Below, piece after piece: positions 26,988 through 35,396 of a DNA stretch of 64,000 nt; position 1 is the first letter of the stretch; the number at the start of each line of letters is the position of its first letter. Below the pieces are notes generated by a model. It made no database searches, was not told the DNA's origin, and was given only the letters and a program-made list of their open reading frames with translations. The stretch covers positions 62,001 through 126,000 of the forward strand of contig NZ_CABVHY010000014.1 in NCBI RefSeq assembly GCF_902497875.1, written 5' to 3'. The position numbers and the translations under genes were made by a program. This DNA is from Pseudomonas fluorescens (GTDB lineage: Bacteria; Pseudomonadota; Gammaproteobacteria; Pseudomonadales; Pseudomonadaceae).

Positions 26988-28522
26988 TCCTCCCACACTT
27001 TGACGGTTTTCGCGATGTCGCGGCGGTTGGCCTTCTTGGCGCCGAACATGTTGTCGTCGGAGCTGCCGCTACAGCCGCTGCCGAAACTGAAACCGCAGCC
27101 CGAGCGTTCGGCAAAGGCGTCGCTCATGGCGTCTTCACGGTGGGCGCTGGGCACCACGAAACGGTCTTCGTAGTTGGCGATCGCCAGGTAGCGATACATC
27201 TCTTCGACCTGGACCACGCTCAAGCCGACATCCTCCAGCACTTGCAGATCCTGGACGCCGTCGACTTGCTGGGAACGTTTGTAGGCACGCATTGCCAGCA
27301 AGCGTTTGAGCGCACGTTTCACCGGCTTTTCATCGCCCGCGGTCAGCAGGTTGGCCAGATAACGCAGCGGAATCCGCAGGCTGTCGACATCCGGGATCAC
27401 CCCGTTCATGCCCACGGTACCGGCGGTGGCGGCGTTCTGGATCGGTGACAGTGGCGGCACGTACCAGACCATTGGCAAGGTGCGGTATTCCGGGTGCAGC
27501 GGCAGTGCCAGCTTCCAGTCCACCGCCATTTTGTAGACCGGCGAACGTTGTGCGGAATCGATCACCGACTGCGGTACACCGTCGGCCAGGGCCTGGCGAA
27601 TCACTTCCGGGTCATTTGGATCGAGGAAGATCTCCAGTTGTTTCTCGTACAGATCCTGCTCGTTGGGGGTGCTCGCCACTTCGCTGATGCGGTCGGCGTC
27701 ATACAGCAGCACACCGAGGTAGCGAATTCGACCGACACAGGTTTCCGCGCAGACAGTCGGCATCCCGGCTTCGATACGTGGGTAGCAGAAAATGCACTTC
27801 TCGGATTTGCCGCTTTTCCAGTTGAAGTAGATCTTCTTGTACGGGCAGCCGCTGATGCACATCCGCCAGCCGCGGCATTTCTCTTGGTCGATCAGGACAA
27901 TCCCGTCTTCCTCGCGCTTGTAGATCGCCCCGCTCGGGCAGGCCGCTGCGCAGGTAGGGTTGAGGCAGTGCTCGCACAGCCGCGGCAAATACATCATGAA
28001 AGTATTTTCATACTCGCCGTAGATGTCGGCCTGGATTTTGTCGAAGTTCTTGTCCTTGCGGCGCTTGGCGAATTCGGTGCCGAGGATTTCTTCCCAGTTC
28101 GGGCCCCACTCGATTTTTTCCATGCGCTTGCCGGAGATCAGCGAACGCGGGCGCGCGGTCGGTTGGTGTTCGCCCAGCGGTGCGGTGTGCAGATGCTGGT
28201 AGTCGAAGTCGAACGGTTCGTAGTAATCGTCGAGACTCGGCAGGTCCGGGTTGGCGAAAATATTCGCCAACACGCGGAATTTGCCGCCAATGCGTGGGTT
28301 GATCGTGCCGTTGGCATTGCGGATCCAGCCGCCTTTCCACTTGTCCTGGTTTTCCCATTCTTTCGGGTAACCGATCCCGGGCTTCGACTCGACGTTGTTG
28401 AACCAGGCGTATTCCATGCCTTCGCGGCTGGTCCAGACGTTCTTGCAGGTGATTGAGCAAGTGTGGCAACCGATGCACTTGTCCAGGTTCAGAACCATGC
28501 CGATTTGTGAGCGAATCTTCAT
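26984..28522 (-). CDS. narH: respiratory nitrate reductase beta subunit NarH
   Basis: A 512-residue Fe-S protein, the same length as E. coli NarH. Cysteine groups are CIGCHTCSITCKNVW at residues 16-30, then CEHCLNPTCAAACPSGAIY and CRGWRMCISGCPYKKIY (with the Trp typical of the [3Fe-4S] cluster), and CIFCYPRIEAGMPTVCAETC. It relays electrons from NarI haems to the NarG cluster. The C-terminus (GCGFSFGSGCSGSSDD) is the family's normal end, although it looks unusual. The start at 28522 lies one base after the narG stop. Confidence 0.96.
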   Translation of the reverse strand: MKIRSQIGMVLNLDKCIGCHTCSITCKNVWTSREGMEYAWFNNVESKPGIGYPKEWENQDKWKGGWIRNANGTINPRIGGKFRVLANIFANPDLPSLDDYYEPFDFDYQHLHTAPLGEHQPTARPRSLISGKRMEKIEWGPNWEEILGTEFAKRRKDKNFDKIQADIYGEYENTFMMYLPRLCEHCLNPTCAAACPSGAIYKREEDGIVLIDQEKCRGWRMCISGCPYKKIYFNWKSGKSEKCIFCYPRIEAGMPTVCAETCVGRIRYLGVLLYDADRISEVASTPNEQDLYEKQLEIFLDPNDPEVIRQALADGVPQSVIDSAQRSPVYKMAVDWKLALPLHPEYRTLPMVWYVPPLSPIQNAATAGTVGMNGVIPDVDSLRIPLRYLANLLTAGDEKPVKRALKRLLAMRAYKRSQQVDGVQDLQVLEDVGLSVVQVEEMYRYLAIANYEDRFVVPSAHREDAMSDAFAERSGCGFSFGSGCSGSSDDNMFGAKKANRRDIAKTVKVWEE

Positions 28523-28523
28523 C

Positions 28524-31500
28524 TCAGTTCTCCTCAATATCAGTCGGCAGGGGACGCGGCAGGTCATCGCCACTGGAACCATCCAGCCAATCGACTTTGG
28601 ACATTTTGCGCACCACGACGAATTCATCGCGGTTGCAACCGACCGTGCCGTAATAGTTGAAACCGTAGGCTTGCTGGGCGTAGCCGCCGATCATGTGGGT
28701 CGGCTTGAGCACCACCCGGGTGACCGAGTTGTGGTGGCCGCCACGGGTCTTGGTGGTTTCCGAACCGGGCACGTTCACGATCCGTTCCTGGGCGTGGTAC
28801 ATCATCACCATGCCATCCTTGACCCGCTGGCTGACCACCGCCCGGGCGGTCAGCGCGCCGTTGACGTTGAAGCACTCGATCCAGTCGTTGTCTTCGATGC
28901 CGGCGCTTTTCGCGTCGTTCTCCGAGAGCCAGACAATCGGCCCGCCACGGCTGAGGGTGAGCATCAGCAGGTTGTCGCTGTAGGTGCTGTGGATGCCCCA
29001 TTTCTGGTGCGGGGTGATCCAGTTCAGGACGATTTCCTTGTGGCCGTTGCTGCGCTTGCCTTTCACCCCTTCGATGGTGCGGGTGTTGACCGGCGGCCGA
29101 TAACTCATCAGCTGCTCGCCGAACGCCTGCATCCATGGGTGATCCTGGTAGAACTGCTGGCGACCGGTGATGGTGCGCCATGGGATCCCTTCGTGAACGT
29201 TGGTGTAGCCGGCGTTGTAGCTGACGTGATCGTCTTCCAGACCCGACCAGGTCGGGCTGGAAATGATCTTGCGCGGCTGTGCCTGGATGTCGCGGAAACG
29301 AATCGCTTCGTGGGCCTTGGACAGCGCCAGGTGGCTGTGGTCGATGCCGGTGAATTCCGACAGCGCGGCCCAGGCCTTGACGGCGACCTGGCCGTTGGTT
29401 TCCGGCGCCAGGGACAGAATCACTTCAGCGGCGTCGATTGCCGTGTCGATTTTCGGCCGACCCTGGCTGATACCGGCGTCGCCTTCTTTGTGATTGAGCT
29501 CACCGAGGAACTTCACTTCATCGTCGGTGTTCCAGTTGATGCCCTTGCCACCGTTGCCGTGTTTTTCCAGCAATGGCCCAAGCGAGGAAAACTGCTTGTA
29601 GATGTTCGGGTAGTCACGTTCCACCACGTGCAGGTTCGGCGCGTTCTTGCCCGGCTCCGGTGCCACGCCGGCGCTTTTCCAGTCGGTGCCACCAAATGGC
29701 TGAGCCAGTTCGCCGATGCTGTCGTGCATCAACGGGATGGTCACCAGATCCTTCTCCACTCCCAGGTGCCCGACCGCCATGCTCGAAAACGCCTTGGCGA
29801 TGCCTTTGTAGATTTCCCAGTCGGAGCGCGATTCCCAGGCCGGGTCGATGGCCGCCGACAAGGGGTGAATGAACGGGTGCATGTCCGAGGTGTTCATGTC
29901 GTCTTTTTCGTACCAGGTCGCCGTCGGCAACACGATGTCGGAATAGACGCAGGTCGAGGACATGCGGAAGTCCAGCGTGGTGACCAGATCGAGCTTGCCA
30001 ATGGCGCCCTCGTCCACCCATTCGGCTTCTTCGGGTTTGCAGTCACCGACCTTGCCGATGTCTTCGTTCATTACACCGTTCTTGGTGCCGAGCAGGTACT
30101 TGAGCATGTACTCGTGGCCTTTGCCCGAGGAGCCCAGCAGGTTGGAACGCCAGATAAACATGTTGCGCGGGAAGTTCACCGGGCTGTCCGGCTGTTCGCA
30201 GGAGAAGCGCAGGGAACCGTCCTGCAGCGACTTGACCACGTAGTCCTTGGGGTCCATGCCGGCGGCTGCGGCATCGCGACAGATATGCAGCGGGTTGGTA
30301 TTGAGTTGCGGTGCGCTGGGCAACCAGCCGGCGCGTTCGGCGCGGATGTTGTAGTCCAGGGCATGCTCGGGGAACTGGCTTTTATCGGCCAGTGGCGAGA
30401 GCACGTCGTGCATGCTCATCTTCTCGTGGCGCCATTGCGAACTGTGGGCGTAGAAGAAGCTGGTGCCGTTCATTTGACGGGGCGGACGGTTCCAGTCCAG
30501 GCCGAACGCCAGGGGCAGCCAGCCGCATTGCGGACGGAGTTTTTCCTGGCCGACATAGTGCGCCCAACCACCACCGGTCTGGCCGACACACCCGCAGAGC
30601 ATGAGCATGTTGATCAGCCCGCGGTAGTTCATGTCCATGTGGTACCAGTGATTCATCGCCGCGCCGACGATGATCATCGAGCGACCCTTGGTCTTGTCGG
30701 CGTTATCAGCGAACTCACGGGCGATCTGGATGGCTTTCTCGCGGCTGACGCCGGTGATCTGTTCCTGCCAGGCCGGGGTCCCGGGTACGCTGGCGTCGTT
30801 GTAATCCTTGGCGACGTTAGCGCCACCCAGGCCGCGATCGATCGCCAGGTTGGCAGCCGACAGGTCGAACACGGTGGCGACTTTCGCCACGCTGCCGTCG
30901 GCCAGCACCACGTTGTGCACCGGCACACGTCGGTATTGCACGGCCTCGCCAGCGACGTGCTGGAAGTGCTCGTGGGACTCGCCGGCAAAATACGGGAACG
31001 CCACTTCGGCGACGTCGTCACCGATCAGGCTCAGCTTCAGATCGATCTCGCGGCCTTCGCCACCTTCACGGGGAAGGATGTTCCACTTGCCCTTCTCGCC
31101 CCAGCGATAACCGATGGAGCCCTGGGGTGAAACCAGCTCACCACTGACATCCAGGGCGATGGTTTTCCATTCCGGGTTGTTTTCCTGGCCGAGGTTGTCG
31201 GTCAGGTCCGAGGCGCGCAGGAACCGGTCCGGCTGGTAACCGGCACCGGGTGCCACGTCGACCATTTGCTTGAGCAGCACCAGCACTGGCAAGTCGGTGA
31301 AGCGCTTGGCGTAGTCGGTGAAATAGGCGCTCGGTTTGTCCAGGTGGAATTCTTTGAAAATTACATGGTTGAACGCCTGGGCCAGCGCCGCATCGGTGCC
31401 TTGCTTGGGGTTCAGCCACAGATCGGTGAGCTTGGCCACTTCCGAATAGTCCGGAGTGATGGCGACGGTCTTGGTGCCCTTGTAGCGGACTTCGGTGAAA

Positions 31501-32297
31501 AAGTGTGCGTCCGGGGTCCGGGTCTGCGGAACGTTGGAGCCCCAGGCAATGATGTAGTTGGAGTTGTACCAGTCGGCCGATTCCGGCACGTCGGTCTGCT
31601 CGCCCCAGACCATCGGCGAGGCCGGTGGCAAGTCGCAGTACCAGTCGTAGAAACTCAGGCAGGCGCCGCCGATCAGCGACAGGTAACGCGAACCCGCGGC
31701 GTAGCTGACCATCGACATGGCCGGAATCGGCGAGAAGCCGACGATCCGGTCAGGGCCGTATTGCTTGATGGTGTAGACGTTGGAAGCGGCGATGATCTCG
31801 TTGACTTCTTCCCAGTTGGAACGAATGAAGCCACCCATGCCGCGCTTGCTTTTATAGGAGTCGGCCTTGACCTTGTCCTCGACGATGCTGGCCCAGGCTT
31901 CCACCGGTGCCATGGTCTGCCGCGCGTCGCGCCAGAGCTTGAGCAACGGCTTGCGGATTTTCGGGTACTTGAGCCGGTTGGCGCTGTAGATGTACCAGCT
32001 GTAGCTGGCACCACGCGGACAGCCACGGGGCTCATGGTTAGGCAAATCGTTACGGGTACGCGGGTAGTCGGTCTGCTGGGTTTCCCAGGTAATCAGACCG
32101 TTCTTGACGTAGATTTTCCAGGAGCAGGAGCCGGTGCAGTTCACCCCGTGGGTGGAACGCACGATCTTGTCGTACTGCCAGCGGGAACGGTAAACGTTCT
32201 CCCAATCGCGGGACTCTTTGCGGGTTTCTCCATGACCTTCGGAGAACTCGCCTTGCTTGCGATTGAAAAACCGCAACTGATCCAGTAAATGACTCAC
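28524..32297 (-). CDS. narG: respiratory nitrate reductase alpha subunit NarG
   Basis: A 1257-residue molybdenum bis-MGD catalytic subunit (E. coli NarG 1247). The N-terminus (SHLLDQLRFFNRKQ) carries the NarJ-binding remnant of a twin-arginine signal. The FS0 cluster region HGVNCTGSCSWKIYVKNG with its His ligand is present, as is the Mo-coordinating Asp in YNSNYIIAWGSNVPQTRTPD. It reduces nitrate to nitrite on the cytoplasmic face. The start is GTG at 32297 with GAGAGG eight bases upstream; no ATG fits. It follows narK2 after 69 bases in the narK1K2GHJI-ppi-moaA operon. Confidence 0.97.
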   Translation of the reverse strand: MSHLLDQLRFFNRKQGEFSEGHGETRKESRDWENVYRSRWQYDKIVRSTHGVNCTGSCSWKIYVKNGLITWETQQTDYPRTRNDLPNHEPRGCPRGASYSWYIYSANRLKYPKIRKPLLKLWRDARQTMAPVEAWASIVEDKVKADSYKSKRGMGGFIRSNWEEVNEIIAASNVYTIKQYGPDRIVGFSPIPAMSMVSYAAGSRYLSLIGGACLSFYDWYCDLPPASPMVWGEQTDVPESADWYNSNYIIAWGSNVPQTRTPDAHFFTEVRYKGTKTVAITPDYSEVAKLTDLWLNPKQGTDAALAQAFNHVIFKEFHLDKPSAYFTDYAKRFTDLPVLVLLKQMVDVAPGAGYQPDRFLRASDLTDNLGQENNPEWKTIALDVSGELVSPQGSIGYRWGEKGKWNILPREGGEGREIDLKLSLIGDDVAEVAFPYFAGESHEHFQHVAGEAVQYRRVPVHNVVLADGSVAKVATVFDLSAANLAIDRGLGGANVAKDYNDASVPGTPAWQEQITGVSREKAIQIAREFADNADKTKGRSMIIVGAAMNHWYHMDMNYRGLINMLMLCGCVGQTGGGWAHYVGQEKLRPQCGWLPLAFGLDWNRPPRQMNGTSFFYAHSSQWRHEKMSMHDVLSPLADKSQFPEHALDYNIRAERAGWLPSAPQLNTNPLHICRDAAAAGMDPKDYVVKSLQDGSLRFSCEQPDSPVNFPRNMFIWRSNLLGSSGKGHEYMLKYLLGTKNGVMNEDIGKVGDCKPEEAEWVDEGAIGKLDLVTTLDFRMSSTCVYSDIVLPTATWYEKDDMNTSDMHPFIHPLSAAIDPAWESRSDWEIYKGIAKAFSSMAVGHLGVEKDLVTIPLMHDSIGELAQPFGGTDWKSAGVAPEPGKNAPNLHVVERDYPNIYKQFSSLGPLLEKHGNGGKGINWNTDDEVKFLGELNHKEGDAGISQGRPKIDTAIDAAEVILSLAPETNGQVAVKAWAALSEFTGIDHSHLALSKAHEAIRFRDIQAQPRKIISSPTWSGLEDDHVSYNAGYTNVHEGIPWRTITGRQQFYQDHPWMQAFGEQLMSYRPPVNTRTIEGVKGKRSNGHKEIVLNWITPHQKWGIHSTYSDNLLMLTLSRGGPIVWLSENDAKSAGIEDNDWIECFNVNGALTARAVVSQRVKDGMVMMYHAQERIVNVPGSETTKTRGGHHNSVTRVVLKPTHMIGGYAQQAYGFNYYGTVGCNRDEFVVVRKMSKVDWLDGSSGDDLPRPLPTDIEEN

Positions 32298-32366
32298 GGT
32301 GTATACCTCTCAGGCTTTGTCGCGGAGTCTGTGCCCCGCCCACGCAATAGTTGGATTCGGCTCGGC

Positions 32367-33788
32367 TTAGCAGGGTGTCGCGGCGCCTTTGCGCGCGTAC
32401 CACCACCAGGTCACCACGATGCAGCTCAGGTAAAAGCCGACGAACATGTAGAAGGCCATCTCCGGGCCGCCGGTCTGGGCCATCGAAGTGCCGAAGGATT
32501 TGGGAATGAAGAACGCGCCGAAGGCACCCATCGCCGAGCTGAAGCCGAGCACTGCGGCCGACTCCTTGCCGGCGTTCTTCAGGGCCTGTTCACGAATGGC
32601 CGGCGATTGCCCGGCAGACTCTTTTTCATGCTGGGTGCGGAAGATCACCGGGATCATCCGGAAGGTGGAGCCGTTGCCGATGCCCGTGGTCACGAACAGC
32701 AGCATGAACATGCCGAGGTAGCCGTAGAAGTTGCCCGGCTCGCCGTTCTGCGGCAGAACGCCGTGGCCGCTTTCTGGTAGAAAGTGCATCACGCCGAAGA
32801 CCATCACGATCATCGCCACGAAGTTCCACAAGGTCACCTTGGCGCCGCCGAGCTTGTCCGCCAGCCAGCCGCCCAATGGCCGCACCAGGGCACCGACCAG
32901 CGGGCCGAGGAAGGCGAATTTCAGGGCGATGACATCGGGGAAGGACGTCTTGATCAGCAGCGGAAAGGCCGCGGAGAAGCCGATGAACGAACCGAAGGTC
33001 GCCAGGTACAACCAGCACATCAGCCAGTTGTGCTTGCGCTTGAAGATCACCGCCTGTTCGCTGAACGAGGCCCGGGCGCTGGACAAGTCGTTCATGCCGA
33101 ACCAGGCAATCAGCGTCACCGCGATAATGAATGGCACCCAGATGAACCCGGCGTTCTGCAGCCATAACTGGCCACCGTCCGGCAGCACTTGCGGCGATCC
33201 GCCCATGAAGCCGAACACCCCGAAGGTGATCACCAGTGGCACACAGAACTGCATCACCGAGACGCCCAGGTTACCCAGGCCGGCATTCAGGCCAAGGGCC
33301 GTACCCTGCTGGGACTTGGGATAGAAGAAGCTGATGTTGGACATGCTCGAGGCGAAGTTGCCGCCGCCAAAACCGCAGAGCAAGGCAATCAGCACGAACA
33401 CGCTATAAGAGGTGCTCGGGTCCTGTACGGCGAAGCCCATCCAGATCGATGGCAGCAACAGCGACGCGGTGCTCAGGGCGGTCCAGCGGCGGCCACCGAA
33501 GATCGGCACCATGAACGAATAGAAGATCCGCAAGGTCGCCCCGGACAGCCCCGGCAACGCCGCCAGCCAGAACAGCTGGTCGGTGGTGAAGCTGAAGCCA
33601 ATGGCGTTCAGGCGCACGATCACCGTGCTCCAGACCATCCACACGGCAAAGGCCAGCAACAGCGCGGGAATCGAAATCCACAGGTTGCGCGTGGCGGTCT
33701 GTTTGCCGCTACGCCCCCAGAACGCTGGGTCTTCCGGGCGCCAGTCATGAATGACCGGGCCTGAATCAGGCTTTTGCAGAACGGACAT
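32367..33788 (-). CDS. narK2: nitrate/nitrite transporter NarK2
   Basis: A 473-residue MFS protein of the nitrate-nitrite porter family with twelve helices. The porter signature with its conserved Gly run is seen in ALLCGFGGGNFASSMSNISF and in GLNAGLGNLGVSVMQFCVP. The start overlaps the upstream narK1 gene by 23 bases, so the two act as a pair: one is thought to be a proton symporter and this NarK2 type the nitrate/nitrite antiporter. Both are needed to feed NarG and export toxic nitrite. Confidence 0.93.
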   Translation of the reverse strand: MSVLQKPDSGPVIHDWRPEDPAFWGRSGKQTATRNLWISIPALLLAFAVWMVWSTVIVRLNAIGFSFTTDQLFWLAALPGLSGATLRIFYSFMVPIFGGRRWTALSTASLLLPSIWMGFAVQDPSTSYSVFVLIALLCGFGGGNFASSMSNISFFYPKSQQGTALGLNAGLGNLGVSVMQFCVPLVITFGVFGFMGGSPQVLPDGGQLWLQNAGFIWVPFIIAVTLIAWFGMNDLSSARASFSEQAVIFKRKHNWLMCWLYLATFGSFIGFSAAFPLLIKTSFPDVIALKFAFLGPLVGALVRPLGGWLADKLGGAKVTLWNFVAMIVMVFGVMHFLPESGHGVLPQNGEPGNFYGYLGMFMLLFVTTGIGNGSTFRMIPVIFRTQHEKESAGQSPAIREQALKNAGKESAAVLGFSSAMGAFGAFFIPKSFGTSMAQTGGPEMAFYMFVGFYLSCIVVTWWWYARKGAATPC

Positions 33789-35070
33789 GTTCTTCTCCTA
33801 GGGCAATGCTGGAAATCGGGGAAGGGGTCAGCAGCGGCTCTTTACCAAACACCGGGCTTTTGCGTATTTCGCTGAAGTACATCCAGGTGAGGGAGACCCA
33901 GACCACGCCGTACATCAACATGAAGCAGGAGGAGCGCACGCCGGTCAGGTCCACCAGGGCGCCGAACAGAATCGGCAAGACGAAACCGCCAAGGCCGCCA
34001 GCGAGGCCGACAATGCCGGACACCGCACCCATGTTTTTCGGGTAGTCGTTGGCGATGTATTTGAAAACCGAGGCTTTGCCGAAGGCGAAGGCGATGCCCA
34101 TGATGAACAGCAGCACGGTGAACAGCGTGGCGTTCAGGCCGATATGGAAATCCATCGGGCCATTGATGGTCTGCACTTGCAGTTGGGTCTGGGGATAGGA
34201 AAGCAAGAACAGGCAGACCCAGCTCACCCACAACACCCACCAGGTCACGCTTTGCGCGCCCCAGCGATCCGACATCCAGCCGCCGACGGCGCGCAGCACA
34301 CCGCCGGGCAGAGAAAAACAGGCCGCCAGCAGCGCCGCGCTTTGCAGGTTGAAGCCGTATTCCTGCACGTAGTACTTGGTCATCCACAAGGCCAGGCCGA
34401 CGTAGCCGCCGAAGACGATCGAGTAGTACTGGCAGTAACGCCACACCGCCGGATCCTTCAATGCACTCAGCTGCTCACGCAAGCTGGCGCCGGTGGCACT
34501 GCGGTGCCCTTTGTTTTCTGTGGTCAGGAACCAGAACAGCAGCGCAGTGATGAACAGGATCGCGCTGAAGACTTTCGGTACCAGCTGCCAGCTGCCGGCG
34601 GCGATCAGCGCCGGGGCGAGAAATTTGGTCACTGCCGCCCCGGCGTTACCGGCGCCGAAGATGCCCATGGCGAAGCCCTGGTTCTGCTTGTCGAACCATT
34701 TAGCGACGTAGGCAATCCCCACTGAAAACGAGCCGCCGGCCAGGCCGACGAACAAGCCCAGCACCAGAAACTGCCAGTAGGCGGTGGCGTGGCTGATCAG
34801 GTACAGCGGCGCCACGCAGGCCAGCATCAGCAGGAAGAACACGCTGCGCCCGCCGAAGCGGTCGGTTAGCAAGCCCAGTGGCAAACGCACCAGCGAACCG
34901 GTCAGCACCGGGGTCGCGGCCAGCAGGCCGAACTGGGTTTCGTTGAGCTGGAGAAGCTCCTTGATCGGTACCCCGAGCACGGCAAACATCATCCAGACCA
35001 TAAAGCACACGGTGAAGGCCAGGGTACTCATACCCAGCACCAGACCTTGTTGTACGCGCGGTTCGGCCAC
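33766..35070 (-). CDS. narK1: nitrate transporter NarK1
   Basis: A 434-residue MFS nitrate porter, first gene of the nar operon. The helix 5 signature GLAGGSFSVGIAYVAKWFDKQ and the second GIVGLAGGLGGFVLPILFG are typical of the family. The start is a GTG at 35070 (GGAG seven bases upstream); the first in-frame ATG would remove the first helix. An Anr-type box is centred 65 bases upstream and a NarL 7-2-7 site about 118 bases upstream, so both low oxygen and nitrate should switch on the operon. The gene is divergent from narXL. Confidence 0.92.
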   Translation of the reverse strand: MAEPRVQQGLVLGMSTLAFTVCFMVWMMFAVLGVPIKELLQLNETQFGLLAATPVLTGSLVRLPLGLLTDRFGGRSVFFLLMLACVAPLYLISHATAYWQFLVLGLFVGLAGGSFSVGIAYVAKWFDKQNQGFAMGIFGAGNAGAAVTKFLAPALIAAGSWQLVPKVFSAILFITALLFWFLTTENKGHRSATGASLREQLSALKDPAVWRYCQYYSIVFGGYVGLALWMTKYYVQEYGFNLQSAALLAACFSLPGGVLRAVGGWMSDRWGAQSVTWWVLWVSWVCLFLLSYPQTQLQVQTINGPMDFHIGLNATLFTVLLFIMGIAFAFGKASVFKYIANDYPKNMGAVSGIVGLAGGLGGFVLPILFGALVDLTGVRSSCFMLMYGVVWVSLTWMYFSEIRKSPVFGKEPLLTPSPISSIALGEEHVRSAKA

Positions 35071-35128
35071 AATGTTCTCCAGTCAGTTAGCCATGGCCGC
35101 AGACTAGAGAGGCGCACCCCGCAAAAAC

Positions 35129-35142
35129 TTGATCCACGTCAA
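35129..35142 (-). promoter_or_regulatory. Anr/Dnr box of the nar operon
   Basis: TTGATCCACGTCAA differs from TTGAT-N4-ATCAA in one base and is centred 65 bases before the narK1 GTG, a position suited to activation of the nar operon. Confidence 0.82.
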
Positions 35143-35180
35143 CGAAGCCCGAGGGGGTATAGGCCTATGCTGGCCCCGTC

Positions 35181-35196
35181 TACCTCTAAGGTGGTA
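35181..35196. promoter_or_regulatory. NarL 7-2-7 binding site
   Basis: TACCTCT-AA-GGTGGTA is two inverted heptamers of the NarL type (TACYYMT and its complement) separated by two bases, the arrangement preferred by phosphorylated NarL. It lies between the divergent narK1 and narX genes. Confidence 0.75.
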
Positions 35197-35396
35197 GTCC
35201 TTAAGACCAGAAAAACCCTTTGTTTATCAATGTATTAATCCTGTTTGCCGAAGCTTTTACTGACACGGAGCGGCCGACAACTCTTTAGAGGTAGTGCGCC
35301 CGGGATCGGCTGCAAAACCATTGCTCGCCTTATTCTGGAGCTGCACATGCTCTGCCTGCGCAACAACTTCCTGCTTATTGCACCGGATCGACACTG

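Larger units (their letters stand above)
35071..35396. promoter_or_regulatory. narK1/narX divergent control region
   Basis: This 326-base gap separates the nar operon from narXL. It contains the Anr box (35129-35142), a perfect 10-base palindrome ATAGGCCTAT (35159-35168), the NarL 7-2-7 site (35181-35196) and another AGAGGTA heptamer near 35287. The density of sites suggests that one compact region serves both directions. No open frame in it looks coding. Confidence 0.75.

Noticed and set aside
27000-27075. Gly/Cys-rich C-terminus of NarH as a novelty
   Set aside because: I recall the same kind of GCGFTFGxGC ending in E. coli NarH, so it is a normal family feature.
28395-31130. 911-codon open frame on the plus strand opposite narG
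   Set aside because: It is antisense to a fully conserved narG/narH, has no recognisable domain or ribosome site, and is the usual GC-rich codon shadow of a long gene.
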